Positions 42,480-54,938 of a stretch of 64,000 bases of DNA are shown here, piece by piece (position 1 is the stretch's first letter; each line of letters opens with the position of its first letter). The position numbers and the translations under genes are program-made. The notes under the pieces are model-generated. The model did not search any database, was not told the DNA's origin, and saw nothing but the letters and a program-made list of their open reading frames with translations. The DNA is taken from NCBI RefSeq assembly GCF_022376445.1, contig NW_025955128.1, positions 1 through 64,000 of the forward strand, written 5' to 3'. The stretch is from Fomitopsis serialis. Its lineage: Eukaryota > Basidiomycota > Agaricomycetes > Polyporales > Fomitopsidaceae.

Positions 42480-44660
42480 TCTCACTGCTGCAATTCGTCG
42501 CCTGCGCGCGCTGGATGCAGTGAGCCGTAGGGTCGAGCGCGGGACGACCCGGTTCGCGTATGAGGTGCAGAGCGTGCTCAAGGCGGAGATGGCAGACAGG
42601 TGACCGCTCGGCCACGCAGGATATCACACTCTACGGTCTGGGGCGATTGGCCGTGAGTAATTGTCGACGAGTCCACTGCACTCGGTGCAAGCAAGGAGCC
42701 CGAGGAAGCGCAGCCTGAGCTGATGCAGGTACGCTGCTCCAGTATTTCCACTCTTCCCTCGCTCACAATGATACGCGCAGAATCGTTGACTGGCATTAGC
42801 GCCGTCCGTGCATACGGAGAAGAGGTGAGTATCGCACCGGAATGACACAGTCGTACCCGGGAACGTATGCCCGTGCAGGGCAGATTCGTTCGGAAGACGG
42901 AGCACGGCCTTGACGTAGAGAACAGGGCCCACTACATGGTCATCGCGACCCAGCAGTGGCTGAGCGCTCTGCTCGACCTACTCAGCGACATCCTCGTCCT
43001 CGACGTCGCGCGATTCACGGCCAGGTTCAGCCAGACGATCAGCCCGAGCAAGGTCGACATCGTCCTGTCGTACAGATTGAGCAATGCGTGCCTCTCTGCC
43101 CTCCAGCACGAGTTCGCGCAGAGTCTCAGCCGCACGGTGCGGTTCTCCGAAGTGGTAACAAGCATGCACGGTCCGCTCTTCCCGATGGACGAGGCACCCA
43201 CCCTTCAATCGCAGGCTCGTAGGAGCCGATCACAGCGAGAGCTCTTCGCCAGCTTGTTTGATTCGAAAGACTGCGAGGATGAGCGTGCGCTTGCTAAGGG
43301 AAGGCACGAGGTCGAAGCGGGCAAGCATGCAGGCGGAAGCCACAGGACGTGGATGTGTTGCAAGCGATCCTCATCGTCCGTGCCTAGCAGCGGGTCGGCC
43401 ATCTCCTCATCGGCATTGACCATCACCCAATTCTTGGTTCTCCTTCGGCAGCTGCAGCTCGGCGTCGACCGCTCTGACGACGCCTTCCTTCTCCCTGCAT
43501 TCTTCAAGTCGCCCTTTCAGTCTTTATCACCCATCCTGCTGTCCTCTGTCCTCTACACTGAGCCCGAGTCGATAACCTCGTGTTATTCCTGCCCTCTTGT
43601 ATCAATTCTTACGTCGGATGACCCGTCACGCCCGGCTGCCACCACCTCCGCGAGCTCATACAGGCACAGAGAATTCCTTACCTAGCTGCGGGCGTGCCCG
43701 CACCCGTGGTTCAGGTCGGTGTGCTTCCATTCCGGAGCTGCAGTCTGTCGAGGATGGGCTGGTGAAGTGAGTAAGTCGTTCCGGGTCGACGCTCATGGAC
43801 ACGGTGGCACGGTTACAAAGAGCGTGTGTGAAGGCCACGTTGTTCAGCATCGGCACTGACTTCTCTTGATCCCGCGGCCGTTCGGGCTCCCGCTCACCTT
43901 CCCCATCACCCTGGCGGTCGTGCCGTGCCTCTGCGCCCTTGCTCTCCGCGCGCTCGCCCTCGACGTCAGTGTCTTGCTCTCCGCGACAGTGGTCGACGAC
44001 GAGCTGTTTGACACGTACTACACCGATCTGCCGTCTGACGGAGACTACACGAAGCCGAACGACACGCCCGTCTCATCGCCAGAGAAGGGGGCATCGATTT
44101 CAAGGATGTCGACCACGGAGGTCTTCCGCTCGTCCTGAAGCAAGTGAGCTTCGCCGTGCGCCCAGGGGAGAAGGTGCGTGCATCTCCAATGGTCCATTCC
44201 TTCGTGCTCATCCTGTCGGCTGGATCGGCATTGTGGGTCGCCCAGGCGCAGGAAAGTGCTCGCTCATGTAGGCGCTGTTCCGGTACGTTGCTCTTCGTGC
44301 GGGGGGCCTCCTCAGATTGACGTTTTTCATGCAGCACGGTCAACATCGCCTGGAGATCGACAGCGTGGACACGCAAAATATCGGGCTGAAGACAGCCTTG
44401 CTTTCATCCCGCAAGACAACGTGCTCCTCAATTCCCGTAGAGACCCAGAGGGCACCCGCACGGATGCGGAATTGATCTCTGCCCTCCAGCGGACGTGGCT
44501 GCTGCCGAAGGACGAGGCGCATAACGCCGCAGCGGAAGCTCTCGTCGGCGACGAGGGGAGCAACTACCCCGTTGGCGAGAACGTGATGTTGGCGCTGTCG
44601 GGCGTTGGCGAAGAACAGCCGCATCATCATCCTCGTCAGTCTCGGTTCCGCCGTGCTCGT
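42480..44660 (+). pseudogene. ABC transporter (MRP/ABCC type) pseudogene, second half, copy 2
   Basis: Longer than copy 1: it retains part of the second transmembrane domain (ESLTGISAVRAYGEE near 42780; NRAHYMVIATQQWLSALLDL near 42920; SPSKVDIVLSYRLSNA near 43040), then an NBD. It is disabled: Walker A near 44224 reads IGIVGRPGAGKCSLM followed by a TAG stop, and the signature region (NYPVGENVMLAL) is followed by a frameshift. The 3' half matches copy 1. In intact ABCC proteins this half carries the second TMD and NBD of a vacuolar or plasma-membrane exporter. Confidence 0.8.
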
Positions 44661-44939
44661 ACAGGGGTTTGGGCGCTGATGTCGATCGTTATAGGACGAG
44701 GCGACGAGCAACTTTGGCATGGAGATGGACGCGAAGCTGTTCTCGGTGAATTGGTCATCGCGCTGAATGCGGTAGGTTTTACATATAATAGTCGGTAGTG
44801 TATAGTCGTTCTCAAACCGCTGTGTCGGTGGTCATGTTGCCGAAATTAGATCTAAATTGCTTTTACCATTAGTGGCCGCTAGTCGGTATCGAGCTGACTG
44901 TCAAGATCGCTGTGGATGTCAATACATGTCGTAGTTGGT

Positions 44940-45190
44940 ATCGTGTCCACTGTCGACGTCGCTGTTGAGATCGTTGTCGGGATCGTTGTCGACGTCCGGT
45001 CGCTGTCGACGTCGCGGTCGAGATCGCTGTCGACGTCGCGGTCGAATCGCTGTCGCGTGGTCGGTCGGTCGCGGTCGACATCGCTGTCGACGTCGCGGTC
45101 GAGATCGCGGTCGGTGTCGCGGTCGGTGTCGCGGTCGGATCGCGGTCGAGATCGCGGTCGATGTCGCGGTCGAGATCGCGGTCGAATTTG
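44940..45190. repeat. hexamer-based simple repeat (GTCGNN)
   Basis: Head-to-tail hexamers such as GTCGAC, GTCGCG, GTCGAG and ATCGCG run for about 250 bp. Long frames here are repeat artefacts. The rest of 44800-45820 has no recognised gene. Confidence 0.85.
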
Positions 45191-45823
45191 CTATCGTGTT
45201 GTCATGTACCAGGTCTGGAAAGTTCGTATATTATCTGAGTATTCTGAACGAGTACATATAGGATAGCCCTTCCCTGATTCATGCATGTCCTGGGTCAGGA
45301 AAGCTATCATTGTCTTACAATCTGTTCGAGAAAAGTGTGCGAGGAATATTTAGCGTGCTCTCGACGTATTTGAGCGGAACTTATTACGTGACCCATATTT
45401 GGGCAACAAACATTTGTATTGTATTGTACAATGTCCGACATCCGTGTATCTTTAGAATACTTAAGTAGTACCCACAATATTCTTGTGCAAAGTATTGTCA
45501 GGATTCTTTAGCTAATCATCACATGCCCTCAGCATATTCCTGCCCAGAACATCGCATTTTGCCCCCAGTGTCAGGCACTCTGGCGTTAGATCACGGGCGG
45601 TACTTATCCTGACATCCAGCGCCCCGCAATCGCAACAGCAGTCACAAAAGCTGTTCTAATCGCAATCAGTTGCCATCAAAGGTTCTGCAACCCTCTTCGC
45701 GCGATGACAAGTGATGTTGTGCTCGAGGGCCGACTCGGAGGCCTGTTAGTAAAGTCCAGGGCATACAGCTCCTGTCCAAATATGGTAATCACCCTCTGAG
45801 TCCGCACTTGGCTAGGCTCGTTC

Positions 45824-45891
45824 CCAGCCGTTCTGGCGAGAAGAGATTTAAACTCCGTCGTGGCACTCCTCGCGTTCGCCAGAACGGCTGG
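45824..45891. other. 16-bp perfect inverted repeat
   Basis: CCAGCCGTTCTGGCGA at 45824-45839 and its exact reverse complement at 45876-45891, with a 36-nt loop, about 160 bp beyond the stop of the DUF6589 gene. It could be a transcription-termination or 3'-end structure, or mark the edge of a mobile unit. Confidence 0.85.
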
Positions 45892-46048
45892 TATAATTGG
45901 GCGCGCTTTACCTGAGTACTCCCGTGGGAAACGGGACTTAGAGATATCGCGGCACGACCCATTGAGAGCTCATGAGCAGATGAACAGCCCGGGTCGCTTT
46001 CTGCGCAGAGGGCTTGTAGATAGGCTGTGTAACATATGAGAATGTAAT

Positions 46049-49000
46049 TCAAATACCAAACTCGAAGTTGTCGAGGCGGTCAGGGTCAAGTGCTACGTCG
46101 CCCGGCATATCAAGTGAGAACATGTTCTGACCCTCATCGTAATCTTCGTCTTCGCCATCGGAGTCCTCCTCTCCCTCCGGGTCGAACTCTGCATCCGAGT
46201 TCACGTCACTGTGTTGCTCAGCTACGATGTCCGAGAGCTGGACTGGAGCCTCAATATGAACATCACTTGCTACTCCAGTGGACGGCTGTGACTGTGGCTC
46301 CGAGGACTGAGGTGTTGCGGAAGATGCAGTCGAGCTATGCGTTCCGAGGCCTGGATACTTGCCGCCTGTAAGAGGCGTGGATTGACAGCGTGCTTGTAGT
46401 TTCGAGAACTCCTCGTTGAAGACTCCAAGTGGCCCCTCCAGAAGTTCGAGCCCAACAGTCAGCGCATCCGGTACAACAGGGTTGTCGTCGTCGATGGTGC
46501 GGCCAGGATGAAGTTCGTACACACGATGATGACGCAGGGAGTCCATGAGCAGCGTGATGTCCTTTTCGATGCTTGGATTGGTATGTTTCGATCCTATCTT
46601 CGCTCCGAGAGACGTGTTCATTTGGGTAGATAGGCGGCGCAGAATGTCAATGCATGGTGAGATCATCGCGAGCCACTCCCATGATGCATTGACCCCATGA
46701 GCCCTATATATTGTCTTACAGGTGCACCGTGAGCCATCAGCAATTCACTCTTTGAGATTTGCACCGTCAAAGTGCTCACTTTGATCCAGAAGTTCATGTG
46801 CTCCTGGAAGAGGTCAACCTCGACCCAGGAGTCCGGTTTCCCGGTCGGGTTGATGAGCCAATTCTCAAGCACAATCTTCCTGTCTCCGTGAGTACAAGGT
46901 TCTACTCGTCAGCAAGGCTTCTGTATGATCATCAGATGTGCACGACGTACCGTAGTCCCTCGGGCCATACATGAGTCAAATTGTGACACAGGAATAACAC
47001 TTCCTGCGCATACTTGGTACGTCCAGATCCTCGATATATCATGCCCAGTGCCTTCAGGAGCAAGACGACGTGGCCAGACACACCTGCCTTGATCGCGTCT
47101 GTGAGTGCACGCAAGACAAGAGCGTCACGCATAAATAAGAGTGCGTTCTCATACACCATGTCCCCTTGAAGACGGTCGTTTTCTCGAGGCGGTGGCTCGG
47201 CGCTGACTTGCGCTAAGTCATGCGACTGCTCTTCTGCCGCATTTCTGGCTGGCTGGGCCGTGGCGGTGGAGTCGGAGTCGCCTCTGCGACGGATTTCAGC
47301 AGCGCGTGCTGTGCGCAAGCGACTTACAGTGCGACTACTGGTATAGCGGTCCACTATCTCGGCCACGTGTGCTTGTAACTGTGTCCAGGACACATGTTTA
47401 CTGTAGTCTTCTAGGGATGCGCATGAACTGACCGCTTCCAGGCAGATGAGCACTCGAGCATAGAGCGACACGAAAATGAGATCCTGGCATGTGCGGAATG
47501 GTGGTAAGCTGGTGAGGGTGATGGGTTTTCGGTCGAGAACGGTGTTATGAAAGGCAAGTGAGCCGGGGTTGCGGTGACTCGTGGTATGTCCATAGTGCAG
47601 CTCCATGAAGCCGTGTACGCCAGCCATCTTGTAATGGAAGAATCCTGGCATGACGACAGCCCATAGAAATGAGTTAGAAAAGCTGTCATGCCCCGAGCGG
47701 TTCTTCATGAGAGTTCGAAGACGTGCGATGGACAACTGGTCGCCAGCAATGACCTGGACCACTTTGCCGAAGTCTTCGCTGCTCATGTCCTTGCCAAGCT
47801 CAGCAAGAACGGCCTTCGTCACCTCCGCATTTCCAACCGTGGTCGACTCGTCAATCTTCATGGAAGGAACAGGGTATACGTTGGTGCGGTGCAAAGGTAT
47901 GCGTGTGTCGAGCAGAGGGCCATAACCTTCAACATTGGCTTTGAAGCGCGCAAAATGCTCACCGCCATGAGCAACGATTATACGAAGGACGGCGCGCTGG
48001 AGGATCGCGTTGTAGTCCTGGCTCTCTTGAGGGGAGAAAAGAAGATCGCTGTACTTCAAAGGCGGCGCGTTCACGATGCTCGTCATGAGATCCGCGGTCT
48101 GCATGGCCTCCTCGCCCGCGCCGTAGAGCTCAAAGGCAGTTGCGCATGTTCCATTCTCCTGTGTGTCCTTACGACCCATTATTTGCTCCGCGATGCGGAA
48201 CACCATGTTGATATTGTCGTACACAAATGCGAGGAGACGCGTCGACGCGTTCGCACGTGCAGCGCGTCGACACGCATCTGAAAGGCGCTTGAGTATGCCT
48301 TCGACCCGCTTCTTCTTGGCTACCTTCGGTGCAGTGTCCCGGCCACTGTCCTCCTGCAGACTCTCGGCTTGACTCTCGGTACGAAGGTCCTCGAGTGCAT
48401 TCAGGATATCCGCGCTACCAGCCTGACCCTCATCTCCCGTTATCGCAAGCTCTTGCGCTCGGACGTCGTCCAGCTGTGCCCATATCAGATCGTCCGAGTC
48501 GACCGGCGACGCGGCTGCCAGTGGTGAACGCGTGTGGGAAGGACCCGCGAGGGCTTCCGGAGCTTGTTGTGAGTGCGATGTGCTGGGTGAATTGGCAAGT
48601 GCAGTGGTAGATGGACATGGAGCATGGGGTTGTCTCGGTGAGCGGGAGGGCACAGCTGTTTGTGAGTTAGTAGCCGGACGTGGACGGTGCAGAGTCTCGT
48701 CACTATCGCTGTCAGAAACCTCCGAGTCAGAGCTCTCCGAGTCACTGGCAGGTGTGGAATTCAGTGGCGAGGGTGCGTTCGGATCGTCTGGTTCGAGGCT
48801 ATCATCGCCGAGATTCGCGGTAAGGGAGTTGTAGCTGCAGCACAACCCAATGTGTGACAGGAGCTCAATCATCTGCCGTTTGGCCCCCGAAGTGTACGCG
48901 TACAGTGCGAAGATATTGCGTGCATAGTTGTTCTTTTGGCTGCGAGCACTGAGGCATATGAGGGCACTGGTAGCGAGATACTGAATTTGAGGTAAGTACG

Positions 49001-49778
49001 CATGTCGCTAGCGTGCATCCGAACATCTACTCACGTTCCGGTGACGTTGCATCCAGGTCGCTGTGGCCATGCGCTTTTGTCTTGCGGACGTACTGAATGC
49101 TGACAGGAGATCCATCATTGTCGGACAGATGCCACGAAGATCGCTGGCCAGCGCCTCGAGGCTGAAGTCCAGAGCGAAGTGTTCGTCAATCGGTCTCTTC
49201 TCCGTGCGCAGAAACCCGTCCTTGCACACTGTATGACCTTCCCGCGCCACCAGCTGCGCAACGTATGTTGTCGCCCACTTGCGCACGGTCTCCCTCCCAG
49301 TCATGCTGTTTCCAGAAGAGACCCACATATCTAGGATCTCCGAGACACCGGCTGTGTCTCGAAACAGGCCCCAGTATCGCTCCTTGCCGCGATAAAGGCT
49401 GGGATCCGACACATAACGGAGTAGATCAATGAAAGGTGTGTTGGTTTCCTCGAGTATTCCGAGAACCTGCAGGCAGACAGCTTGGCGGCGCGCTGTCCTC
49501 TCCTCTTCATCGGCTTCTTCTGCGAGCTGACGAACTTTTTCTCGGTCTGCCTTGTCCTTACGGCGGCGATCAGCAACCGTTCGTGCAGGGGACTCGGGAA
49601 GCATGGATGTATCGGACAAGACATGTTCATGTTCACTTGGGCCTGGCGAAATTCGATATAGTCCCGCAAACAACGCAGGGAGAGGGGGCTCGTGGTCATC
49701 AATGTAAGCAAGGTCAGATTCTGGCAATTCCGTGAGTGGCGACGAGGCGGGCAATGGGCTATGAATGTCTTGTGCCAT
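46049..49778 (-). CDS. DUF6589 protein, 1186 aa
   Basis: Four exons (49778-49035, 48980-46951, 46879-46720, 46675-46049) join in phase across introns of 54, 71 and 44 nt to give 1186 aa. The N-terminal ~250 residues are variable with a basic/acidic helical stretch (DRRRKDKADREKVRQLAEEA). Then comes the family-like block NIFALYAYTSGAKRQMIELL, and after an acidic Ser-rich insert the core: VYDNINMVFRIAEQ, DQLSIARLRTLMKNRSG and ELHYGHTT. The C-terminal part (ISPCIDILRRLSTQMN) ends in a very acidic tail. I recall these motifs from Pfam DUF6589, an uncharacterised domain common in basidiomycetes. The start at 49778 has a good context; a Met 15 codons upstream is possible. It is transcribed divergently from the helicase, suggesting a shared promoter. 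Confidence 0.88.
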
Positions 49779-49925
49779 GGTGTAGAGAGTTACAGTGAGC
49801 GGGCGTCGGGCAGTAAAATACAATGATCGACGTCAAGGTAGTTCGGACGAGCTGACAGGCGCTTCGTTGACAGTGATTTTTTGTCTCGATCACTCCACCG
49901 GACTCTTCATTGCACTCAACACTCC
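49779..49925. promoter_or_regulatory. bidirectional intergenic promoter region
   Basis: Only 147 bp separate the start codons of the DUF6589 gene (minus) and the helicase gene (plus), so the two must share promoter DNA. No clear TATA box was seen. Confidence 0.6.
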
Positions 49926-52900
49926 ATGGCGCGCGGTCCTGCAAAATATGCCTACAAGCTACGCCGTCCTAGTGGCGAACCAACGCAGCAGCACCAACGT
50001 CCAAAGTTGACAGCAGAACAGGTCCAGGAGCTTGCGCAGCTCATGCAGTCACGGTTTCGCTGGAGCAGCGAGCCCCGTTTTTTTCAGATTGAGGGTGTAA
50101 AGGCGCAAATTGAGGGTGTCGATGCGATAATCCAGGCCCCAACAGGCTCAGGCAAAACAGCTATAGCAGCGGGTCCTCACCTCTGGCCGGGTAATGCTGG
50201 GAAGACAACGATAATGGTATGCCCACTTCTCGCATTAGAGGAAGAGATGGTACGTAACCTCATGTCTTGCTGGTAAGTAACTCCTCTCATTTTACTCGCT
50301 AGGTGGAGACCTTCAAGACGGAATTTGGCTTGACTGCTGTTGCTGTCAATGGCCAGAATACTCTCTCACAAAATAAGCAGATTATGCAGGTCAGTCAGTT
50401 CAAGTTCACAAGCCATAAGAACGGTATTGGCCCGTATAGCCTGCACTGACGATGTGTCACATCTAGGGCATTCTCCGTGGACAGTACCGTATCATCCTCA
50501 TATCCCCCGAAATGCTACAGTCACGGTCATTCAAGGATCGAGTGCTGCGCAACACCCAATTCATGCGACGTGTACTCAGTGTAGTCGTGGACGAAGCACA
50601 CTGTCTCTCTCACTGGGGCGCCGACTTTCGCAAAATGTATGCGAGCCTTGGATCTATACGTGCGTTCCTTGCACCAGGTACTCCTATCATTGCTGTCACA
50701 GCCACTCTCACCGCTCGCGTGCGCCGCGATCTCCATACCAAACTTCACTTCCCAAAAACCGGCAGCCGTTTCGTCAATGTGGGAAATGACCGCCCGAATG
50801 TCTCGATCATCGTTCGTGCATGCGAGCACCCTCAGAATACACTCGCCGATCTCGATTTTATTCTGCCAGACACCATCGCAACCCCGCATGACATCCCGAA
50901 AACGTACCTCTATGTCGACAAGATCGACACCGGCAATGCCATCATAGATCACCTTGGAAAACTCCTTCGACAGCGCAATCCCACACTCTACGAATTGGGA
51001 GTTATACGCCCGTTCAATGCGACCATGTCTCCCGAGTACCGCTCTCACGCCATGGCAGCTTTCCGCAACAACCCTAACTACGCCAGTGGAGATGTGACAG
51101 CAGACAACATAAAGATAGGGCCCATACGTATTTTGGTGTGCACGGATGCTGCTGGCATGGTATGTAATGTGCTTCTACCCTTCATCTGCTCGTATTCTAA
51201 CATATCTGGCCGCCACGAGGGATGTAACGTGCCCGATGTAGATGTCGTCATCCAATGGAAGTTGCCTGCGACACTGTCCAATTTCATACAGCGAGCGGGG
51301 CGTGCCGCACGCGCACGGAATAGGACCGGGATTGCAATCCTCCTGGTCGAGCGTTCCGCGTACTCCATCAACCTGCAGGTGACGCCTCAGGAAGACGAGT
51401 CGAGCTCAGCCCCAAGGTCGAACAAAAGGCGACGTGGGCGTAAAGCACCCGGGCCGCCAAAGGATGGTCGCAAGAAAGTGCCGAAAGACTATGCCAAGCG
51501 ACACGGCGTCAACCGCGGCAGTAGTGCAGGCTCAAACAGCGACGGGATTCTCAACCCCGCTGACCAGCCAAAGATCAACCATGACGCAGAAGACGAGGGT
51601 CTTCTAGCTTTCGTACAGAGCACCCAATGCCGCCGGAAAATTTGGAGGGAGATCTACGAGTGCCCTGCATCAGGTATGTACCTGTAGTACTTTCGACAGC
51701 TCCTAACAGAGGCAGCTGAACTCCGTATGCCATTCAGGACACGACACAACCCTTCCCGTACCATGTTGTGACGTATGTGATGCGTCACTGTTGGATCGCG
51801 CACGACCGCCTGTGGTCCAAAGCACGCGCAGAAATGCCAAACAGAAGGTGGGCCTCCCTGATCCTGCAGCACAGACGGTGTTGGAAGAGTGGCGCGAGAC
51901 CAAGCTCGACGAAGACCATCCACATGCACTGTTTGGCACCACGGCCATTCTTAGTGACGCGCTCATTGAACGGCTAACCTCTGTGGGACCGTTCACGCGT
52001 ACCAAGGCCACAACAATGCTCAAGACGTGGCTATGGCGCGACCGATATGAAGATGAGTTGACTGCCCTCCTGCTATCCCTACCCATCCATTCTATTCCAA
52101 AGCCCACGAAGACATCTTCGAGCGGGAGCAATACCACCAAAGCCTCGTCAGTCGACAAGAACGTACAGGCCAGCAAACGTACTGTCACTGCTGACGGAGA
52201 TACTGCATTGGCACCTGGCGGCCACGAGCGTTCATCAAAACGCGCACGTCGTACTCACGACGCAGAGCAGGTATGTTGAGGGCATTCCTCTCACTCATTG
52301 GCATCCTGACTCGGACAATGCATAGATTCAATCTACTAGTACATTGACGCCTCCGAGGTCGGGGACTGTACACCCCATCCCAAGTCCCAGTCCCTTCACA
52401 CATCATCCAGGCCGACCTTCTATGCCGTCTGTGGCGACCCACACACTTCCCTCAACATCCTCGCATTCATCGCATCCTGCCGCTGCACCACCCTTCTCAT
52501 CTCTGCCGTCTTTACATTTCCCATCTCATCCTCCGGCGACCCTCTTCCAACCCAGTACACCGCGCCAAATGTTTGCAAGCGATGTTCCACAAGGGGCTGG
52601 TCCATCTCGGCACGTACAGGCATCCTATGGAAGCCATCAGTTGCCCATTCACCCGGTCCCGTACCACGGATACACGGCTCCCGCGACGCCGGACCCTCAA
52701 TGGTCGCACTCGTGGCACTCAGCAGCATGGCAGCCATCACCACATCCTATCCCCTACTCACCAGGTGCTCCGCAGCGCGACTCCATGGACGAAGGGGCTA
52801 GCGCAGCCATCTTCAGCACACAACTCACCTCCGAGAACTACCTCGCTTTCCAGACGAGCAGGGGACGAGGCCGAGGGCGCGGGCGCGGGCGAGCGCGGGG

Positions 52901-52949
52901 CATGAGCGCAGCCGCAGAGCGAGGCGGGGGCAGCACTGCCGGCGAATGA
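49926..52949 (+). CDS. RecQ-like DEAH helicase, 904 aa
   Basis: Six exons (49926-50249, 50303-50389, 50467-51159, 51220-51673, 51738-52270, 52326-52949) join in phase to 904 aa. Motifs: Walker A QAPTGSGKTA (~70-79); DEAH box VVVDEAHCLSHWG (~176-188); TATLT; the RecQ-type helicase C region VCTDAAGMGCNVPDVDVVIQ; motif VI FIQRAGRAARA (~390-400). Beyond the helicase core a Cys pair motif PCCDVCD (~528-534) begins a C-terminal domain with FTRTKATTMLKTWLW. A Pro/Ser/His-rich tail ends in an RG-rich stretch. I see no typical HRDC domain. By family knowledge RecQ enzymes are ATP-dependent 3'-5' DNA helicases; related subtelomeric or mobile-element-linked RecQ genes occur in fungi. The neighbouring DUF6589 gene is a likely partner. 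Confidence 0.88.
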
Positions 52950-54880
52950 CGATGTGTATAGGTTCTCTGTACCGGATTACATACACTCAGTACCATCTGA
53001 CGTGACTAAAAACATACCGTGCGCAACACATGGTTAAAGGCGTACAGGATGCTCAGGTCTGCTTGCGACCGCAAAGCGCGATGCGTGAAATCTCTAAGTC
53101 TCGCTTCCCACGGGGGTACTGGGGTAAATGGAGGCCAATCTCGCCAGTCGTTAGAGGCCCCCACCTCCTTTTCGCACTCCGATTCCTTTCCTGGCTTTTA
53201 CCGTTTCCAAAAGGAGGAGTGCCGGAAAAGGTGGTGGCGGGACTCAACGACTGGCTTGCGAGTCTAGAGTTGACGCGAAGACTCGCGAAGACGTCGATTT
53301 CCGACTACGTTCAGCGCGCTGCACAGGACACACTCGCTCGTTTCTACGTACTTACGCCGATCGTCGCGACGTACTGTGATAACATTCGGCGCCGGGCCGT
53401 TGCAGTCTCCACAACCGCCGGGATACTGCTACTTACACGAACGAATTTCATCAGATCGTGAGTGCCCGTTTCCAATGGTGAGTGTAGGCTGCACTGCTAT
53501 CCCCTTCTGTACTCTCAGGCCTCCTTCTTTCATTACGGGATTGTGTTTGATCGAGGTGATAGGCTTGAACGTTCGAACCATACCCTAATAGGCTAGTAAC
53601 GAGGCCGCCGTCGTCGTTCCCGACGTTCACCGGAACAGTTGCACATCGCGATTGCATTGTGATGTAGGTGTCAGTCATGATGCAGCCAAAGTTGTAGATT
53701 GTTCATTTTTCATATGCATACAGGCGCCACTTGGCGTTCACCACATACGACTTCGAGATCGGTACCCCAATTATGGTACGTCGCAGTCGATTGGATGATC
53801 CTCAGGGTGCTAACCTTCTATTGGACGCTTTCTGGCTCGCATCGCACTGGGAATACTCGGGCTGTTTGATCTTGGAACTGACTGCCAGTGATGCAGACTT
53901 CCTCGATGTAGTAGGTTGACAGCTTGCCACGCAGGCGCACGTACCTGTCTCGACGGTCTCCATGTCGGGGTTTCCTCGCACAAAATCCGCTTCTCTGATG
54001 TTTGTCTATCCGTCATGTTCCTCCAACGGTTCGTCGTCTAGTGAAGGGCCGCTGGTGTATTGCAACGGAAAGATGTGGTTGCGGACCTCCGCCTTTGGCC
54101 AGCGCGTCTTGACCAAATTTCACACATCCACACCATCGGGTATCAGTGACGGCTTTTCAGGCAGGAACGTCGCTGTCCAGATGTCAATACGAGGACCGCG
54201 AGATGATGGCCTAAGATGGCAACTGCTCCGAGTGTGTCAAGGGTGGGTGGATGATTATGTCAAGAATTCCGACAGTCGACGGCTGACGGCGCTTTGGGTT
54301 CTGCGGACCATCGCCGATCATAGCGAGCGGACGTGCTCGGCGGAGACACTTCGATTCCGCCTGCTCATTCTTCTGTTAATTCTGTATATAGGAACTGGAC
54401 ACTGCATCGCAATGGTAAGGGTACGACCTGTCACGGCACGATATGACAGGCTGCGATCACTGTATGCGCTAGCCTGTGTCCGGCGGTAGCAGGGTCCCGC
54501 CGGCAAGAGCTAGAACACAAGACAATCCAATACAGATCGTGGACGCGGTACGCAATAGATGGCACCCACCCAATACTAGGACTGGTGTATTTCACATCCA
54601 GCCTTCCGATTTGCTTCCAACAAACGGGCGTCGAACACCACTTTCCTCTACCGGAAGTTGGCCCTGGGGACCTGCATGACGCTCATTGATGCAAGAGTGA
54701 GTCAAGATACGCGACTCGGAGACGCATTGACAGCGGGTACAGCCCGCTGTGAACGGGGTGACACGGGCACGAATATGGGCGGGACTGGGTCTCCGAGTCC
54801 GTGGACATGTTCGCCTCTATTGTGCCAGCGCTTTGAATGATATTTCCACTGTGACTGTTGTGCCGTCTGAGGCTGTCTGA
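52950..54880. other. no supported gene
   Basis: Several frames of 60-175 codons (for example 53962-54489) but no recognisable motif and no convincing splice chain. A small gene could be hidden near 53730-54500. Confidence 0.35.
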
Positions 54881-54886
54881 TCGTCC

Positions 54887-54894
54887 TATATAAG
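54887..54894 (+). promoter_or_regulatory. TATA box of the acyl-CoA oxidase-like gene
   Basis: TATATAAG, 45 nt upstream of the ATG at 54939. Confidence 0.65.
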
Positions 54895-54938
54895 ATAGAC
54901 GTAACCGGACACACGACAACAAGACTTCTCGCGACAAG

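Noticed and set aside
44916..45266. ORFs of 108-116 codons
   Set aside because: They are translations of a GTCGNN hexamer repeat, open in more than one frame.
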